This document shows, piece by piece, positions 22,775 to 33,072 of a DNA stretch of 64,000 bases. The notes beneath the pieces are model-generated. The model worked only from the letters and a program-made list of their open reading frames with translations, ran no database searches and was not told the DNA's origin. Positions within the stretch are counted from its first letter, which is position 1; each line of letters starts with the position of its first letter. The stretch spans positions 2,841,820 through 2,905,819 of the forward strand of contig CM030937.1 in NCBI GenBank assembly GCA_018136815.1. The letters are read 5' to 3'. A program made the translations under genes and the position numbers. This DNA comes from Isochrysis galbana (lineage: Eukaryota; Haptophyta; Isochrysidales; Isochrysidaceae).

Positions 22775-24723
22775 TCATGGCCCCATAGCCAGCCGAGATT
22801 GTATCATGGAGAGTGCCATCTGCGTTTGCTCCGACGTCCCGGTGATGATCACCTTCCGTTGGTCAGTGCCAGGTACGCAGTCGGATTCGATCTTGATGAT
22901 GGCACGGCTGACCTCTCGTAACTCCTTGATCCCTATGCCTCTACGGCCAATGAGCCGGCCAATCAGCTGCACTGGGACAAGCTGTTCGACGCCATTCGCG
23001 GTTTGGGTGACCGCGTTTGGTCCGGAGGTCACAGCCGAGGAGCCGCCATATCCGCCTGACATCGGCGAGGTGTCCACTCCGAAGCCACCATACCCCGAAC
23101 CATATCCCTGGCTCTGCCCGTAAGGCTGTGTTTGGGCAAAGCCCTGTCCAAAGCCCTGCTGCCCATATGGCTGCTGCGGGGAAAACGTCTGTGACGAATA
23201 TCCGTTGGGCGATGGGAATCCGCCCGAAGACGTTGCCGGCTGCCCGCCCGGCTGCTGTCCGAAGCCGGATTGAGACTGGGACCCAGGATTGCCGTACTGC
23301 GATCCGTACGAGCTGCCATAAGCTGATGGCGGGCCCGACCCAAAGCCGGCACCAGGGTAGCCTGGGGGCGGCGGGGCCGAGGAGCCACCATGGCTTGGCG
23401 GCATTCCCCCCCATTGCCCCATCGCCCCACCCCCATAGCGTGAGGAGAGAGGAGTGGTGCTGATCGGACCGGTCCGCTGCCGCTGGTGCGGTGGCGGCGC
23501 GTCATCCGGCATCTGGGACAGCTTCCCAGCGATGAGGGAGAGGGCTATGAGCAGCGGAGTCCTTGTTGCTGTCACAATAACAATCCGCTCGTTGCTCATG
23601 GGGCCACCTGGTGCTTCAACCTTGATCATGGCCCCAGACTCCTCTCTCATCGAATTGATTGTCGAGCCTCCCTTCCCGATAATGCCGCCGACCTGATTGT
23701 TCGTCAAGAGTAGCTTGAAAACATGGGACAGCGGCTCGACCACCCCGCCGCCCAAGCCCGAGTCCATTTGGACGAGATCGTTATGCGCCTCCTCGAGAAC
23801 ATCAACGATGAGCTCAATCGCGTGGTTGACCGATGGTGGTACGCCAGTGATGCACACGAGGCGCTCGATCTCCCCCGGGCCCTGTTCGGTAATCGTCACC
23901 TTACACTGCGAACTCTCGCGCACCTGCTTGATGTTCGCACCGCCCTTCCCAATGATGGTGCCCGCAGCCATGTTGGACATGCAGAGGCGTAGTGTCATGT
24001 CCCCGGCACTGGGACCATGGTTCGCTGAGCAGGTTGGGGGAGTGGGGCGGCAATTCGTCAGAGAATGACTTCGTTTACGCTCTTTCCCCTCCCCCAACAC
24101 CGTAATCAACAACAAGGAAGCAGCAATGGGAGAAGGGGGCAAGTCGATTGTCATGCCATACATGCACAGATATGCAAATGGGCTCACGCGCGCAAGCTGC
24201 CCTCGATAAATATGCGTCGAAGCGGTCCACCCTCGCCTGTCTCGCTCAGTGCTGGCGCAATAAGGCGAGGGGGGGAGAGGGGGGGGGGGGGGCGGTATGC
24301 TGTGTACCGAGCAACGCAGATGAGTGGAATGTGGAGGGTCGTGTGAGACACACTGAACGCATGCACGAGAATGTACCACCTGGCATGCATTGTGCATTTC
24401 AGTGGTCTGAATGAGCAAAGGCAAAAACAGCCCGGGTGCGAGCAAGCACAAGGGAGGGACAGAAGGATGGTGTGTGTACAACAGAGTCCTTACAATGGGC
24501 CCCTGGTGCTACGGTGGATCCGCTCACTGCACAAGCGTGCCTCACGAGCGAGGGTGCACGCAGGGCGAGGCCATAGCAAGGGCACATGGACGCGCAGACG
24601 CGCACACGTGCACTCAGTGAGAGAGGGAGAGAGAGAGAGAGAGAGAGAGTGCGTGAGTGAGAGAGAGAGAGAGAGAGAGAATCATTTCAAAGAGGGAGGG
24701 AGGGAGGGAGGGAGGGGGGGGGG

Positions 24724-24791
<68 letters not shown>

Positions 24792-24951
24792 GAGTGTGTG
24801 TGTGGCTGAGTAGAGCTGGGAGAGCTTAGCGCGAGGTGTGTGAGAGAGAAGAGTGGTGTCACGCTGCTGCACCTGCGAGCCCGAGCCCTGGCTGCCCGCC
24901 GAAGTGGCCGAGAGCGTCGTCCTCTTCCTCTCCCTCGAGGGAGCGCTTCAT
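22775..24951 (-). CDS. Three-KH-domain RNA-binding protein (PCBP/hnRNP-K-like)
   Basis: It probably binds C-rich single-stranded RNA and acts in splicing, stability or translation, as known for PCBP/hnRNP-K proteins. I model two exons, 24873-24951 and 22775-24024, giving 442 aa. Exon 1 encodes MKRSLEGEEEDDALGH, an acidic leader like that of hnRNP-K. The junction keeps frame and joins directly to KH1. KH1 (about 36-105) has GTIIGKGGANIK, KH2 has GGIIGKGGSTIN, and KH3 (about 376-442) has GRLIGRRGIGIK, so all three GxxG loops are present. Between KH2 and KH3 lies a long Gly/Gln/Ser/Tyr-rich linker of the kind found in proteins that form condensates. The 848-bp intron contains a large GA microsatellite. 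Exon 1 is inferred from splice signals and frame. The KH exon itself is certain. Confidence 0.9.
24025..24872 (-). other. Intron of the KH gene with GA/GGGA microsatellites
   Basis: The intron reads GTGCAG at the donor and CTGCTCAG at the acceptor on the minus strand. It holds GA dinucleotide blocks at about 24624-24680 and 24727-24790, separated by GGGA repeats and a G-run, so the transcript strand is a long CT tract. Confidence 0.7.
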
Positions 24952-25550
24952 CGGGTTGCTGGGGGGGGGGGGGGGGAGCAGGGCGGGAAAGGGGGAAGGG
25001 GTGGGTGGGGGAGAGAGAGTTGTGGGCCATGGATATGTAAAGAATGGGTAGGGGCGGGGATAGGAGGGGCGCCGCGCGGGGGTCGCAGCCGCGGCGTCAG
25101 TGCGACGAGGGAGGGGGGGGGGGCTTCCGCGCGACCAACAGGGCACGAGGGGACCCCGAGGAGAGAGAGTAAACCTGCACTGTTCACGTCATAAATGCCG
25201 CGGGCTGCGGGCGCGCGGGTTGCGCGGCGCCGCGGCTGAGCAGGCGGCTGCGCAGCGCGGAGGAGTCTCTTGGTGGGGGGGGAGGGGGGGAGAGAGAGAG
25301 AGCCGTGCCGCAGCTCCTCCCCCCACTTGATTACATAAACGAGGGCGTATATATATGTTCGGTGGGTGGAGCAAGGGGGTGTGGTATGCCGTGTGTGGCT
25401 GCAGGCAAGGAGCCCTCCCTACTCATTTGACCGTGACTAAAGACGGAACATAGTCAGTAGGCTCTATCGCTCAACTTTAACTCTTAACTGCCGAAGCGCT
25501 AAAATTGGTGCTTCCACACTTTATTCTTTCATCAATTGCTCGCTACAGGC
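24952..25550. promoter_or_regulatory. Upstream region of the KH gene
   Basis: The first 380 bases are G-rich on the plus strand with several G-runs and GA blocks, consistent with a 5' UTR and promoter, though I cannot place a core promoter. The remainder to 25550 is unremarkable unique sequence ending at the target duplication of the next retroelement. Confidence 0.35.
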
Positions 25551-25569
25551 TGACCATCAGAAATTTATT

Positions 25570-26704
25570 AAATTTTTAACAAATTTTTATGGGTCGCGGC
25601 GCGGCAAAGGAACGGGACTAGCGCTCACTCAAGACAGGACCCCCTGCCGCGGCAAGCGCAAGCACCCTTCCCCCCTTATGCCACCCAGCTCTTCACTAGC
25701 TTTCTACCTGCGCTAGCCAGAGCGCCCCTCCCTCCACACTCAGACAGCCCCCTACGCCAGGATCCTGTTCTGGTCTCGCAGGCAAGGGGGCCTAATGGGA
25801 GGGAGAGGAGCAACTCCTCAGAGAGGAGCTGTGGGGAAGGAGATGTCTGAGTGGGGGCGCTATACCCTTGCGCTAGGCATGGGCAGCGACGCCGCCTCAA
25901 GACATGTCCTCCCTCTTGTCTTGAGTCGAAATTTTTGGTGCTTGAAGCAGAGGGCAAGGGGGTTTGTGCTTCTTGGGTTAGTTGTAGTTGGAAGAGGGAG
26001 TGGGAGAGGGAGTGAAGTGTTGGAAGAGGGCCCAAGGCAGGGCACTGAGTTGTAGGTAATTGTGGCCCACAAGAGTGGGGTGAAAACGTGAAGTGTATCA
26101 ACAAAGGTCTTGAGTTGAAAGTTTTGGTGCTTGAAACAGAGGGCGAGGGGGTTCGTGCTGTTTGGGTTGGTTCTAGAGGGAAGGGAGAGTAGGAGAGGGA
26201 GTCAAGTGTTGAAGGAGGGCCCAAGGCAGGGCACTGAGTTGTAGGTTCTTGTGGCCCACAGGTATGGGGTGAAAACGAGAAGTGAGTCAACATGTTGAAA
26301 AACAGAGGCACAAGTTGCTCTCCGTAGGAGATTGATGGTTGTGAAGTGCCCTCCCATGTTGGGTGCACTGATGGTAGAGGTTTCCACCATGGGGAGGGCA
26401 GCTGAGCTGCCCTCCCACATGAGGTGCTCTTGGGGTGGGATGGTTTCCCACTGTTGGAGGGAGTCTCAAAGACCCCCTGCATGCTACGCAGAGCCATGGG
26501 GGCAACCTGTTCGGTGCCAGTGCTCGCCACCCCGCGCGCTTGCGCGGGCGTGGTTTGGATGGGCTGGATGGGCTCTGAGAGGGCTTTCTGACGAGCCGCC
26601 TCGGGCGGCATGGGGCGTCCCAGGTGGGGCGCGGTGGCGAGGGTCGCCTGGGGCTCGGGAGCGGTCGCGGCACGCTCCATAGTTCAAACTATAACAATAG
26701 TTTT
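25570..26704 (-). mobile_element. Full-length hairpin-led retroelement with 19-bp target duplication
   Basis: The insert is bounded by TGACCATCAGAAATTTATT at 25551-25569 and 26705-26723. On the minus strand it begins with the stem AAACTAT, loop TGTT, stem ATAGTTT (26686-26703). Five bases later comes the ATG of a 334-aa ORF. It ends with CCGCGCCGCGACCCATAAAA and A/T sequence. It contains about two tandem copies of a ~186-bp internal unit (25921-26290). There is no RT, so it is non-autonomous. Confidence 0.88.
25676..26680 (-). CDS. ORF of the hairpin-led element, MERA-type N-terminus
   Basis: An intact 334-codon frame starts five bases after the element's 5' stem-loop. Its first residues, MERAAT, match the MERAPP start of the LINE ORF at 17361 and the MERADA start at 59839. 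The rest is Pro/Ser/Thr-rich and contains a repeated module (SFSPHTCGPQ and TFSPHSCGPQ). I recognise no enzymatic domain. It may be an ORF1-like nucleic-acid-binding or packaging protein, or a passively open frame. No host function is implied. Confidence 0.55.
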   Translation of the reverse strand: MERAATAPEPQATLATAPHLGRPMPPEAARQKALSEPIQPIQTTPAQARGVASTGTEQVAPMALRSMQGVFETPSNSGKPSHPKSTSCGRAAQLPSPWWKPLPSVHPTWEGTSQPSISYGEQLVPLFFNMLTHFSFSPHTCGPQEPTTQCPALGPPSTLDSLSYSPFPLEPTQTARTPSPSVSSTKTFNSRPLLIHFTFSPHSCGPQLPTTQCPALGPLPTLHSLSHSLFQLQLTQEAQTPLPSASSTKNFDSRQEGGHVLRRRRCPCLAQGYSAPTQTSPSPQLLSEELLLSLPLGPLACETRTGSWRRGLSECGGRGALASAGRKLVKSWVA

Positions 26705-26815
26705 TGACCATCAGAAATTTATTGTTGTGTAAGTATAACCTTAGTGCTGCGGGACCGTAGCCGACATCTTCATCTGCGTCTTCACCTGCGTCGGCGTGCG
26801 GCATCGGCCAGCGGC

Positions 26816-26932
26816 TCAGTGCAGCCGCCGATATTCCCAGTTGTAATTATATTTTATTGGGTCGTTGATTGTTGCTTGCGGGAAGATGTCTGACAGATCA
26901 TAGTAAAAGTCGGGTCTGAGAGTGTCTGCCAT
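26816..26932 (-). CDS. Small open frame, function unknown
   Basis: A 38-codon minus-strand frame (MADTLRPDFYYDLS to EYRRLH) has a non-repetitive, protein-like composition with many Tyr and Asp residues. It could be a short gene or the last exon of something decayed. There is no family resemblance I can name. Confidence 0.2.
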   Translation of the reverse strand: MADTLRPDFYYDLSDIFPQATINDPIKYNYNWEYRRLH

Positions 26933-27689
26933 CGGGCGCTACGAGCAATGAGGTAGACCGAAGGTCGGAGGATTGCGACGCGTGGCGTCGGAGAGTAGAG
27001 ACGAGGCTAGCTAGCGAGCTAGTGGGAGAGAGGGAGCGTGAGAATGAGAGCTTCTTAGGTCCGAGGTAGACACGGGAGACTACAACGAGTGGACTCAAAA
27101 AGTCTGAGGACACAGAGCCACACGAACTAAACCAAACGGGGCGAAAACTAACCACACCTGGACGGACGGCCAGGCGTCGGCACCAGGGCAACTCAGCAAC
27201 GCGTAGACATGCGACAGAGGGGTCGGCACAACGAGGGCAGACCTCGCTGGGGAGCTACGACCGATAGACGAGAGAAGACAGAAGACGGTCATGGAACATT
27301 TGATGACATCGAGAGAAAGTAAGAGAAGAGGCGGAACACCAATCGACGAGACCTTAAGGCTTAAAATAACCCATAGGTTATAAGTAAAAGTCTGTCATCG
27401 TATGGAATACGACACACCTGCGCAGGGCCGCGCGTGTCCCGATAGGCATTTTGTCATTTGACCGCGCATTCCCTCGCGCGCGCTGCCGCGCTGCCCGCTA
27501 AAGCTAAAGCAAGCAGAATCAGCAACTAGCAACCGCAACAGTGACGAGTGGAAGTGCGTCAACACCGTGTCAACACTTGTTGTGCCCTGCGTCAACACTT
27601 GTAAGAGGCCAGATGGCAGATGGGTTAACACCTTGCCCAAGCTACTGTAATGGGCCCTCGAGGGCGTGTCAACGTGAACCCATACGCCC
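26933..27689. other. Gene-free stretch
   Basis: I see only short frames. A GAGA/CGAG-rich block lies at about 26990-27060, and two closely spaced copies of GTCAACACTTGT lie at about 27570-27605. Nothing supports a gene. Confidence 0.4.
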
Positions 27690-27961
27690 TGCGCACCTGT
27701 TTACAGAAGAAGTCGGGACTGAGGACGCCGCCAGCCCGGTAGGCATAGGAGGAAAGGGGGAACGGATCACCGGGGGTGGCGCGGGCCACCGACCATATCT
27801 AAGCCCTTTCCCCCTAGCTCCCCCTAGTAGTGCACGGGGGGAGTCGCGCCTGATGGCGGGGGGGAAAGGGCCGGGAGAGTGGGGGTGTAGAAAGTTTTGC
27901 TGCGTGAGTAGAAAGTAGAGGGTCCACGGCCGCGTGTGCGGTGAGACTATTAAGAAATTCA
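27690..27961 (+). mobile_element. Family A element, 5'-truncated
   Basis: The segment begins at CACCTGTTTACAG, matching the 3' third of the 750-bp element (from about 20940 in that copy). It ends with GTGCGGTGAGACTATTAAGA and A/T sequence. Loss of the 5' part with an intact 3' end fits incomplete reverse transcription. No clear target duplication is visible. Confidence 0.8.
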
Positions 27962-28147
27962 TTTATTTATTGACACGTGCGGTAATGATTCTCTTTTCTC
28001 TTTCGCATTCAAAGGCTCCGTTTGGACGTCTGGGGTTGGGGCGCCTTGGCGTTTGTGGGGCGTGTGGACAGGCCCTATGGGAGCGGCGATTGCGACCGCA
28101 CAAGATCAAGGGACTAAGTGGCATTGCTGTTATGCACTATTTATTTA

Positions 28148-28173
28148 TGTTTTGCCCTGAATCTTCAGATGTT
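28148..28173 (+). mobile_element. 26-bp insertion of a LINE 3' terminus with 18-bp target duplication
   Basis: TTATGCACTATTTATTTA occurs at 28130-28147 and 28174-28191. The 26 bases between contain CCCTGAATCTTCAGATG, the extreme 3' end of the family B LINE. This is an almost fully aborted retrotransposition event. Confidence 0.75.
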
Positions 28174-28191
28174 TTATGCACTATTTATTTA

Positions 28192-28427
28192 GCTATCGCT
28201 ACTAGCTACTAGTACTAGGCAGTATTGCTACTTTTTATGTTCATGTTCATGCGTCACTACCTCGGTCTTTCTTTCGTGAATCACAAATCACGCGCTCGCA
28301 CACAACATCCTCATTAGTAGTACAATTCCAATCATCACATTGCCAACTCATGGCTAGAAGCACAAAAAAAGTCGAGCGCATTCTTAGCGCGTGCGAAGTT
28401 AGCACCAAGCCCACTCACTTGAGCGGG
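28192..28427. other. Downstream flank of the RhoGAP-like gene
   Basis: A/T-richer sequence without an open frame, probably containing the 3' UTR of the minus-strand gene. Confidence 0.4.
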
Positions 28428-31400
28428 CTAATGTGCATAGCCATAACCGGTCCACACCTGCCTCGATGCAGCAAGCGCGTGATCGGAAATCATGGAGCGG
28501 CGGACTGATTCCGGCGGCGGCATACCCAGCCCTGCATTGAATGCGGCTTGGCCTGAGCCAGGCGTGGCAAAGGCATTGCCGGGCATGGAAACACTCATTG
28601 GCGAGTGGTGTCCTCCCGGATATGCAGGAACGTGGTACAAGGGCGGCGAAATGGCCGAGAAGGAGCGGCGCAGCTGCTCGGTACTCGCAGCACCGCCTGG
28701 ACCAGGGCTGTTTAATATCTTGGTCATGTGGCGTGCGTGGCCAACGGCTGCACGTGGGTCTAGCCCGTGTGGCGACGCCCCGGCCGCATGCTGCCGCAAT
28801 AGGTGGGCGGCAGCTGCCGCTGACATGAAGCGCGCAGTCGAGTGAGGGTCTAGCGGAGGGGCACCTCCTCCGTCTCGAATGACGCGTGGGCCGTTGGCGT
28901 AGCTCGCGGGAACCGAGGCCGTCGGTTGCGTCTGCGGCCGTCGTAAATGCGGCGGATACTGCATGTGGGGCGGGTAGTCCTGCTGTTGCGGCGGATTCTG
29001 TTGTGGATACATATTCTGTCCGTAGTGCTGCTGCTCTGGAGGAGGCCCGTGCGGAATATGCGTCCTTTCGTAAGATGCGTACGGTGAGTACGGGTCCTGC
29101 CCAAACACAGGACGCGTGTAAGGATGCCCATAGTCCTGGGATCCAGGGCTACCGCCAAAGTCCGGAAGAGGTGTTCCCTTTCTAGCTTCTGGCGTCAGAG
29201 GTGGCATCGGGCGCGCGAGCCCCGGACCCGACGGCCTCCCCTGCGGGTAGTCGTGGCGGCCATGCGGCTCCCTTGGATCATCGTACGGCTTATTCGAGGT
29301 GCCGTAGTCGTGCTCATTGGCGGCCGACGACGGGTGATGGCGAACCCGCGCCTTGACCTGTAGGTATTCGTTTGCTTGTGACGAGAACTCGGCGAGCTCC
29401 GCCTTGGGCTCCGGCTGCACGAGGATAGACTTCGGGGCCTCAGCGGACTTTTTCGCAACCTTGATTTCTCCTCGTGACACGCCAGATCGCACGACGTCCT
29501 GTTTGGAGTTGTCCACCTCGACGCCTGAGCGCAAAATGTCCCCACCCTTGGATGACTCGAGCGCGTCAGGCTGATCCGATCCAACCCCGATCTTGGCCTG
29601 CTTCTTGAGCATGTTCAGCTTGCGTGAGAACTCAAAGATTTCCTCCGCAAGCTGCTCACGCTCCTTCCGGATCTCAATCTTGTGAGCCGACCAGGCGCGC
29701 TTGGCAAGGCGCACTTCCGTCGTCGCGTGGAGCAGCAGCTTGCGCTGTGAGGTGGTGAGCGCTCCCGTCGTGAGCAACTCCTCCATAGTCGCACCGCTCG
29801 CGGAGTCCCAAGCTGCGAGTGCGGCACGCAACTCGTGGACGATGTCCTCGCCGCCGAGCAAAAGACCTTCGTCTCCGTTTGGTCGGCGGATCAGGGATTT
29901 TGGAACCTCGGCGCGCGGCTCCTTCTCCTGCACTGCGCGGGCAAGAGCAATCACCTTCACAGACTGCGTCTTTAAGTCCTCAAAAGAGTGGCGCAATTCC
30001 CTTGTAGCCATTTCGGACGCCAGCATGTCTTCTGCCGTGGTCAGCGCATGTGGCCCCCCGACCATCCGATCAGGTGGCGGGCTATTGGGCCGGATTGATT
30101 CGTAAGAAGCTCGCGAGGGTGCGACTGCACGAGAGACGATCGACGGGCTGTGGCCCGTCAGGGTGAGGAGTGCATTCACCGCTTGTACCGTACATGTGAT
30201 CTGGCCGATTTCACGATTCTCCTCGTCCATGATTGCGAGGGTCTCGTCGATCAAATCGCCGCCGTCTCCGAGCATTTCTTCAAGTGAACATCGTGCAGCC
30301 CCGAGCTCCCTGGTCGCGCCCTTGCCATCAGCGGCTAAGAGCGCGAAGAGGACATCCGACTCGCCATCTCGCGCCTCAAGAGATCCTACGAGGGCCTCTC
30401 CAAGTGTTGATCCCGTAGCAGCGTCGTATTCGTGAGCCCAGTCCAGATTGGCGAGAGCGGGCTGTCCCTTTTCAGCAATGATGGGAGCCGCGGGCGTGAC
30501 GAGCGGCTCGTCAGGGCCTGGCATGTCAATCTCAATCTGCACACTGGAGTACCCAGCCACAAGCTGAGCTTCCAAAGACACAGAACTGAGCTCGATGACA
30601 ATGCCGTTCATTGGTCCATCCGCGTCTGAGATTGGACCAAGCGACGACAGGTTGCCGATGGAGCTGGCCATAAATGAGGCTGATGTTGCGGTACCGGCGA
30701 GGGTAGTGCCAGAGGAGGGTCGGATCTCGGACGCGGCGCCAGACGCGAGCGAGGTGAGCGTATTAATCGGAAGCTCAAGGAGCTTGAGCACAAAACCCGA
30801 GTCGTCGGCCACTTGCTTCGCAACCGCTTCTCGGTCGCCTGAGGAAGGCCCACCCGAAGATCCGTACAGGAGGGCAGGTGTGAGACTCTTCGCCATCGAT
30901 TCGGTGGTAGGCGGTCGCTCTTCGGCAGCTGCCACATCAAGGATGTGCCTTACGCACAAGAGCACAGTGCACGCCACAGAACGTTCCACACTCGTCAGAG
31001 CCATTAGGGCCGTCTCGGCCGAACCATTCGAGGGGATCGGGACGAGCGGCTGTGGGAGCGCGAGCAACCACCTCTTTAGCACCGCTGCCGCGAGCGCCGG
31101 CGGCTCGCCCACCTTGAGGCTGAGGGAGCCTCCGTCGGATTGCACACGGGAGATAGCCACACGCACAGCATTGTCGCTCACAGAGCCGCTCCGGAATAGT
31201 GTGGGGTCGTCGAGAGCGGCCGGTTCACGCAGGATGGCCACGCACGAGTCGACCAGACGTCGTGCTCGCACTAGGCCCAGCTGCTCAATGGACGAGCCGA
31301 ACAGTGGTGCAGGCTTCTTGAGAGAGCTCTTAGAGCGGCTAGACTTGCTCGCACCCTGCTTCAGTGGCTTCCCTCCCTTGCCCCGCTTGACATCGCCGGC

Positions 31401-31451
31401 CTCATTGGCCTGGCTCGCGCGCGAGGACTTTGGAATCAGCTTCTTCAGCAT
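28428..31451 (-). CDS. RhoGAP-domain protein with coiled coil and Pro/Tyr/His-rich tail
   Basis: I start it at the ATG at 31451, giving 1007 aa. Upstream sequence in the same frame is low-complexity. After a basic Ser/Lys leader (1-48), residues about 50-215 resemble a RhoGAP fold: PLFGSSIEQL, then DDPTLFRSGS with Arg87 at the arginine-finger position, then VLKRWLLALPQPLVPI, matching the family's LKxxLRxLPxPL block. Such proteins stimulate GTP hydrolysis by Rho/Rac GTPases. A beta-rich segment at about 270-400 (VQIEIDMPG to EIGQITCTVQ) looks C2-like, but I hold that weakly. A helical region (RELRHSFEDLKTQSVK, then KEREQLAEEIFEFSRKLNML) follows. The last 250 residues are disordered and Pro/Gln/His/Tyr-rich. 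The partner GTPase is unknown. The whole protein is one exon as far as I can see. Confidence 0.75.
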   Translation of the reverse strand: MLKKLIPKSSRASQANEAGDVKRGKGGKPLKQGASKSSRSKSSLKKPAPLFGSSIEQLGLVRARRLVDSCVAILREPAALDDPTLFRSGSVSDNAVRVAISRVQSDGGSLSLKVGEPPALAAAVLKRWLLALPQPLVPIPSNGSAETALMALTSVERSVACTVLLCVRHILDVAAAEERPPTTESMAKSLTPALLYGSSGGPSSGDREAVAKQVADDSGFVLKLLELPINTLTSLASGAASEIRPSSGTTLAGTATSASFMASSIGNLSSLGPISDADGPMNGIVIELSSVSLEAQLVAGYSSVQIEIDMPGPDEPLVTPAAPIIAEKGQPALANLDWAHEYDAATGSTLGEALVGSLEARDGESDVLFALLAADGKGATRELGAARCSLEEMLGDGGDLIDETLAIMDEENREIGQITCTVQAVNALLTLTGHSPSIVSRAVAPSRASYESIRPNSPPPDRMVGGPHALTTAEDMLASEMATRELRHSFEDLKTQSVKVIALARAVQEKEPRAEVPKSLIRRPNGDEGLLLGGEDIVHELRAALAAWDSASGATMEELLTTGALTTSQRKLLLHATTEVRLAKRAWSAHKIEIRKEREQLAEEIFEFSRKLNMLKKQAKIGVGSDQPDALESSKGGDILRSGVEVDNSKQDVVRSGVSRGEIKVAKKSAEAPKSILVQPEPKAELAEFSSQANEYLQVKARVRHHPSSAANEHDYGTSNKPYDDPREPHGRHDYPQGRPSGPGLARPMPPLTPEARKGTPLPDFGGSPGSQDYGHPYTRPVFGQDPYSPYASYERTHIPHGPPPEQQHYGQNMYPQQNPPQQQDYPPHMQYPPHLRRPQTQPTASVPASYANGPRVIRDGGGAPPLDPHSTARFMSAAAAAHLLRQHAAGASPHGLDPRAAVGHARHMTKILNSPGPGGAASTEQLRRSFSAISPPLYHVPAYPGGHHSPMSVSMPGNAFATPGSGQAAFNAGLGMPPPESVRRSMISDHALAASRQVWTGYGYAH

Positions 31452-31566
31452 GTGAAAGTCGCTCCACCGGCTGCGGCGGGAGGGCTGCGGGCGGGCGGGG
31501 GACAGGGCGGCGAGGCAGCCCAACGCGTGGCGAGGACGGCCGCCTCTCTCTCGCTCTCTCTCTCTC

Positions 31567-31604
<38 letters not shown>

Positions 31605-32170
31605 CCTCTCCTTCTCTCCTCTCTCTTTCTTTCTATTCTGCTCTCTCTTCCTAACGGCCCCCACCCTCTTCCGCACGACGGTGACGGCCGACAGGGAGAC
31701 GCCGCACGTTGTGAAACGGCTCACGCTCGCTCCTCTTCCCCCATCCCCTGTCCCATAAAAAACAAAAAACTCTACTCTAGAGCTAGAGTACATAACTCTA
31801 ACTCTAGACTGTAGCTAGAGATTCTATTCCCCTAGTACTAATAGTAGTATTTAGAAAATTAAGATTTGGGTGCGCATGCAGGCACCTGCTGGCACTAGAG
31901 TAAAGTAATCAATACTGCGGTCTGCGGTGTACGGTAAATACAAGACACAAGTTAGTTAATCATTAATCCAACAGCTAACAGCTAACTTTATCTTTATACT
32001 TAGTTCACCATAATCCATAATGGATCATGGGGACATGGGGAGGCTTTGTAGGGCGGTAAAACAGTTTTTTTAGGGGTACAAAAATGACCATCTCAGGATG
32101 GAGGAAATTTGAGGATTTTTTTCGGTAGAAAGTTCCCAATACACCCAACTAGCAACTAGCGGATAAAGGT
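31452..32170. other. 5' flank of the RhoGAP-like gene
   Basis: A CT-rich block and a run of about 30 C (31569-31601) precede the start codon on the minus strand and probably lie in the leader or promoter. Farther out (31770-32170) the sequence is A/T-rich, with TAGAG/CTAGA repeats and a GGGCGGTAAAACAG motif followed by T7 (32049-32071). That motif resembles the oligo-T-tailed element ends at 43225 and 54138. Confidence 0.4.
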
Positions 32171-32815
32171 ACCCAGCTTTCTAGGACCAGTCCTAGAAAC
32201 TAGGACGGACTTTGCTAGGTGAGAGCATGAGCATACCATGTTATTTTGTCCCAAACCTTGGCCATTGAGTTACCACATGCATGTCCTCATTAAATGTTCC
32301 AGGTGTACCTAGGCACCATTCCCTCAGCAACACCAAGTTTTGTGACGCGTTTACGGGTCACCTGGTCGGAATTGCTGCTTGTCCTAGAAACGGGAGAAAT
32401 GGCTCATACCACCCAATGGGGAGCTCTTCTACCCATGGTCCCCAGGAGATGAAATGTTGCTTTGACTGCCCTCTTTGAGACCTTCAGTGACGACCAAGCT
32501 TGGTTTTGTCATCTAAGTGTCCAATCCGCTAGCCTACTGCTCCAAAAGGTCTAAAATAAAACTCCTCTGGTGCGAGCGGACGCCCGAGTGCAGCACCGCA
32601 TGCTGAACGTGGTAGCAAAAGTAAGCAAAGACAAGCTCCGCAGAGTTGGTCATGGGGAGAGCTAAGGTTGAATGGGATGTGGAGATGGTTTGCTTCAGGT
32701 GATGGGATGTCTCATGAGCTCACCATAGGCTATAATGGAGGCATGATCGGCAGAGTCCTAGAAATCCAAGAATTTTCTAGGACGTGGTCCTAGTTTCTAG
32801 GACGGAATTTTTTGT
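32171..32815. mobile_element. Possible palindrome-ended non-autonomous element
   Basis: Near each end lies a 17-bp palindrome, GTCCTAGAAACTAGGAC (32190-32206) and its exact reverse complement (32787-32803). Each is preceded by TTCTAGGAC and followed by GGA. The interior has no coding frame of note. Size and ends suggest a MITE-like DNA element, but I cannot define a target duplication. Confidence 0.4.
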
Positions 32816-33072
32816 CCGCTAGCACATTTCCAGGGCCCATTTGGACCCGGACCCCCCCCTTGGCCCTTGGCCCTTGGGCCCCCACAACAACACGCAAAAC
32901 GTAATAAAAAAGACAGAAAACACTAAAATCGCAAAAGCTTGAAAAGCTCAACTTCAAGTCGAGACCGGGCGCGCTGCGTGCCCGTTTTCGACGACCCATC
33001 CGGATGGGGGACCCCACCAGATACCACAAATACCCTCCTCCTCCTCCTCCGAGTCTTCCTCCTCCGAAGAGG

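Noticed and set aside
23029-23505. Shadow frames on both strands in the KH gene linker
   Set aside because: The Gly/Gln/Ser/Tyr linker leaves several frames open, but only the frame linking KH2 to KH3 is conserved.
24614-25030. Long Ser/Leu repeat frame on the minus strand
   Set aside because: It is a translation of the GA/CT microsatellite in the KH gene intron and its flank.
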